DNA of 7,302 nucleotides, taken from Deltaproteobacteria bacterium (GTDB taxonomy: Bacteria; Myxococcota; UBA727; JABDBI01). The stretch lies in contig JAESQZ010000125.1 of the NCBI GenBank assembly GCA_016764955.1, positions 1 to 7,302 on the forward strand, written 5' to 3'. Shown one piece after another: positions 5,757 to 7,302 of the stretch. The translations under genes were made by a program, and so were the position numbers. Each line of letters starts with the position of its first letter. The first letter of the stretch is position 1. The notes beneath the pieces were generated by a model. It was given only the letters and a program-made list of their open reading frames with translations, searched no databases and was not told the origin of the DNA.

Positions 5757-5834
5757 CCAACACCTCTTTTCAATATATATTATATTCCAAATAAAATAGT
5801 GATTTCAAGCCAAATTTCATGCTATTTTCGGGCC
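5757..5834. promoter_or_regulatory. Divergent AT-rich intergenic region
   Basis: This 78-base gap separates the coiled-coil gene (minus) from the transporter gene (plus) and should hold both promoters. The run TATATATTATATT (5774-5786) could serve as a -10 region in either direction because it is nearly self-complementary. The ribosome binding site of the minus gene is within 5761-5767. No clear -35 boxes or operator palindromes are visible, and no good ribosome binding site precedes the transporter ATG. Confidence 0.35.
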
Positions 5835-7151
5835 ATGAAAGTATTCCAATCGGTCTATTTCGTTTCAGGACTAGCTGCTATTGCAGGCTTACTGTTCGGC
5901 TATGATACTGGCGTCATATCAGGCGCAATCTTATTTATACGCCAAGACTTTGGCTTGCCCCCAGGCGAAATTGGCTTAATCGTTAGCGCAGTACTCATAG
6001 GTGCACTTGTAGGCTCTGCTTTTTGTAGCCAGATTACGGATCGAATAGGGAGAAAGGGCTCTCTCTTAATCGCAGCGATTCTCTATGTCCTCTCATCGAC
6101 AAGCTCTGCTTTATCCCAGGGCGTCGTGGAGCTAATTGCAAGCCGCTTTTTCTTAGGCATTGCGATTGGTATCTCTTCGCTAACAGCTCCGCTATATCTT
6201 GCAGAAATAGCACCCGCCAAACTCAGAGGCCTTCTGGTGTCTCTTAACCAACTTGCAATTACAATTGGTATATTAAGTGCTTATGGCATCGCTTACGCGC
6301 TTTCAGCTGACCAAGCATGGCGCTGGATGCTAGGCATTGGCGTTATACCTGCAGCTATTTTAGGCATTGCTTTACTCATGCTCCCAGAAAGCCCTCGCTG
6401 GATGATGCTCAAAGGCAAAGTCGACCAAGCGCGAAAAATACTCAGCAAACTTCGATCCGGCGCTGACATAGAGCCTGAAATAAAAGAAATCGAGCACAGC
6501 CTTAGTCATGAGAAAGCAAACTGGAAATCGCTGTTTTCTAAACCAGTTCGCCCGGCACTAGTCATCGCCATGGGCCTTGCTTGTTTTCAACAAACAACAG
6601 GCATCAATACCATTATTTACTACGCACCCACTATATTTGAGAAAGCAGGTTTTGGCACAGCTTCACATGCGATTTTGGCTACCGTCAGTGTTGGCATCAT
6701 TAATGTTCTATTCACAATTATATCGTTGCCATTACTCGATCGTATTGGACGAAGGCCACTGTTGATTTTCGGAATGACGGGAATGTTTTTAAGCTTGGCG
6801 ATTTGGGGATTAGCTTTTCAAGTAGGAAACTTAGAAGCCTTTCGATGGGTGGCCTTGGCATGCATGCTTGTTTATGTAGCCTGCTTTGCAATTAGCCTTG
6901 GACCCATTATGTGGTTAATGGTCTCTGAGGTTTTTCCACTTAAATTAAGGGGCATTGGGACCAGTATCTCTATCTGTGCCCAATGGGGATTTAATTTCTT
7001 AGTTTCAGGAACTTTTCCAAGCTTACTGCATGCTATTGGGCCTAGTTACACTTTCTGGCTTTACGCAGTTTTGTGTTTGGCAGGCATCATTTTTGTTATC
7101 AAAAAAGTGCCCGAAACCAAAGGCTTGTCTCTGGAGAAAATTCAGTTCTAG
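5835..7151 (+). CDS. Sugar/H+ symporter, major facilitator superfamily (sugar porter family)
   Basis: The 438-residue product is an inner-membrane 12-helix transporter of the same family as XylE, GalP and AraE, which import a monosaccharide with a proton. Family marks appear in order. They are GLLFGYDTGVISGA in helix 1 (18-31, with D23 at the proton-linked position), DRIGRKGS (69-76), RFFLGIAIG (104-112) and PLYLAEIAPAKLRG (119-132). Then come PESPRWM (184-190) closing the first half, QQTTGIN (252-258) for sugar binding, IYYAPTIFE, DRIGRRPLL (302-310), GPIMWLMVSEVFPLKLRG (356-373) and PETKG (426-430) at the end. Length is slightly below the usual 450-480. I chose ATG 5835, since homologues begin just before helix 1. 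A GTG at 5799 would add 12 residues. The exact sugar cannot be read from sequence. The stop TAG is followed after one codon by TGA. No sugar-metabolism gene is adjacent here. Confidence 0.93.
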   Translation: MKVFQSVYFVSGLAAIAGLLFGYDTGVISGAILFIRQDFGLPPGEIGLIVSAVLIGALVGSAFCSQITDRIGRKGSLLIAAILYVLSSTSSALSQGVVELIASRFFLGIAIGISSLTAPLYLAEIAPAKLRGLLVSLNQLAITIGILSAYGIAYALSADQAWRWMLGIGVIPAAILGIALLMLPESPRWMMLKGKVDQARKILSKLRSGADIEPEIKEIEHSLSHEKANWKSLFSKPVRPALVIAMGLACFQQTTGINTIIYYAPTIFEKAGFGTASHAILATVSVGIINVLFTIISLPLLDRIGRRPLLIFGMTGMFLSLAIWGLAFQVGNLEAFRWVALACMLVYVACFAISLGPIMWLMVSEVFPLKLRGIGTSISICAQWGFNFLVSGTFPSLLHAIGPSYTFWLYAVLCLAGIIFVIKKVPETKGLSLEKIQF

Positions 7152-7192
7152 AATTGATGTGATCAATCATGAGGCCTACGCCAGGGTGACTT

Positions 7193-7302
7193 TTAACTCT
7201 TGCCCCACTTGGGTGTAGGGGCCATTAGGCTTCCAAAGAGCGTAAAGTGTACCGTGCCGTCGGCTTCTTCGGCGGCTTTTAGGTCAGGATTAAAATCTAG
7301 CA
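7193..7302 (-). CDS. Unrecognised C-terminal fragment at window edge
   Basis: A minus-strand frame enters from the right edge and ends at TAA (7195-7193) after 35 visible codons (LDFNPDLKAAEEADGTVHFT, then a short tail ending WGKS). I do not recognise it. Its acid-rich start and hydrophobic tail give no domain. It would be convergent with the transporter gene, with about 40 bases between the two stops. The only structure in that gap is a weak AT-rich hairpin, ATTGAT-GTG-ATCAAT (7153-7167), without a T run. The frame could also be chance, since it is short. Confidence 0.4.
   Translation of the reverse strand, partial: LDFNPDLKAAEEADGTVHFTLFGSLMAPTPKWGKS

Noticed and set aside
5799..5834. GTG start that would extend the sugar symporter by 12 residues
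   Set aside because: Homologues begin just before helix 1, which fits ATG 5835. No ribosome binding site favours the GTG.
7153..7167. Hairpin ATTGAT-GTG-ATCAAT just after the transporter stop as a terminator
   Set aside because: The stem is short and AT-rich and is not followed by a T run, so it does not qualify as an intrinsic terminator.

Overview
The window looks like a chromosomal segment of a moderately AT-rich Gram-negative bacterium, most likely a proteobacterium. The evidence is the CCA-encoding tRNA-Ala gene, a zinc-type HemB with its Cys cluster, tightly overlapping operon genes, a gene for a signal-peptide-bearing membrane protein, and short palindromic repeats inserted in frame in housekeeping genes. 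I cannot name the lineage from this sequence alone.

Positions 1-965 form a worn accessory stretch beside a tRNA gene. It holds the tail of a probable antitoxin, then a RelE/ParE-family toxin reading frame that has lost its start: a hairpin element and an in-frame TAG precede it. On the minus strand lie the C-terminal remnant of an SGNH/GDSL esterase, a DUF2007-like small gene with one internal TAG, and tRNA-Ala(GGC). The DUF2007-like start codon lies only two bases after the tRNA CCA end.

Positions 1066-4808 are a four-gene plus-strand heme operon, hemC-hemD-hemB-hemE, with every junction overlapping (20, 4 and 13 bases). HemB condenses 5-aminolevulinate to porphobilinogen. HemC polymerises it to hydroxymethylbilane, HemD closes the ring to uroporphyrinogen III, and HemE decarboxylates that to coproporphyrinogen III. 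The operon therefore covers the pathway from aminolevulinate to coproporphyrinogen III. HemC, HemB and HemE keep their key residues. HemD is unusual: part of its variable N-terminal domain is replaced by a run of five short perfect hairpins, and a sixth, 11-bp hairpin repeat lies further on. HemE carries another palindromic repeat that encodes a PPLKKGGQGGF-type peptide.

Positions 4788-5756 hold two unrecognised minus-strand genes. One encodes a signal-peptide-bearing multi-span membrane protein whose end overlaps hemE tail-to-tail. The other encodes a small, highly charged coiled-coil protein. A short AT-rich gap (5757-5834) separates them from a divergent, intact sugar/H+ symporter gene of the major facilitator superfamily (5835-7151). 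The window ends inside an unrecognised minus-strand reading frame.

The main points of interest are the palindromic elements inside coding sequence (toxin start, hemD twice, hemE), the tRNA-mRNA junction with no leader, and two in-frame TAG codons at positions where tyrosine would fit.
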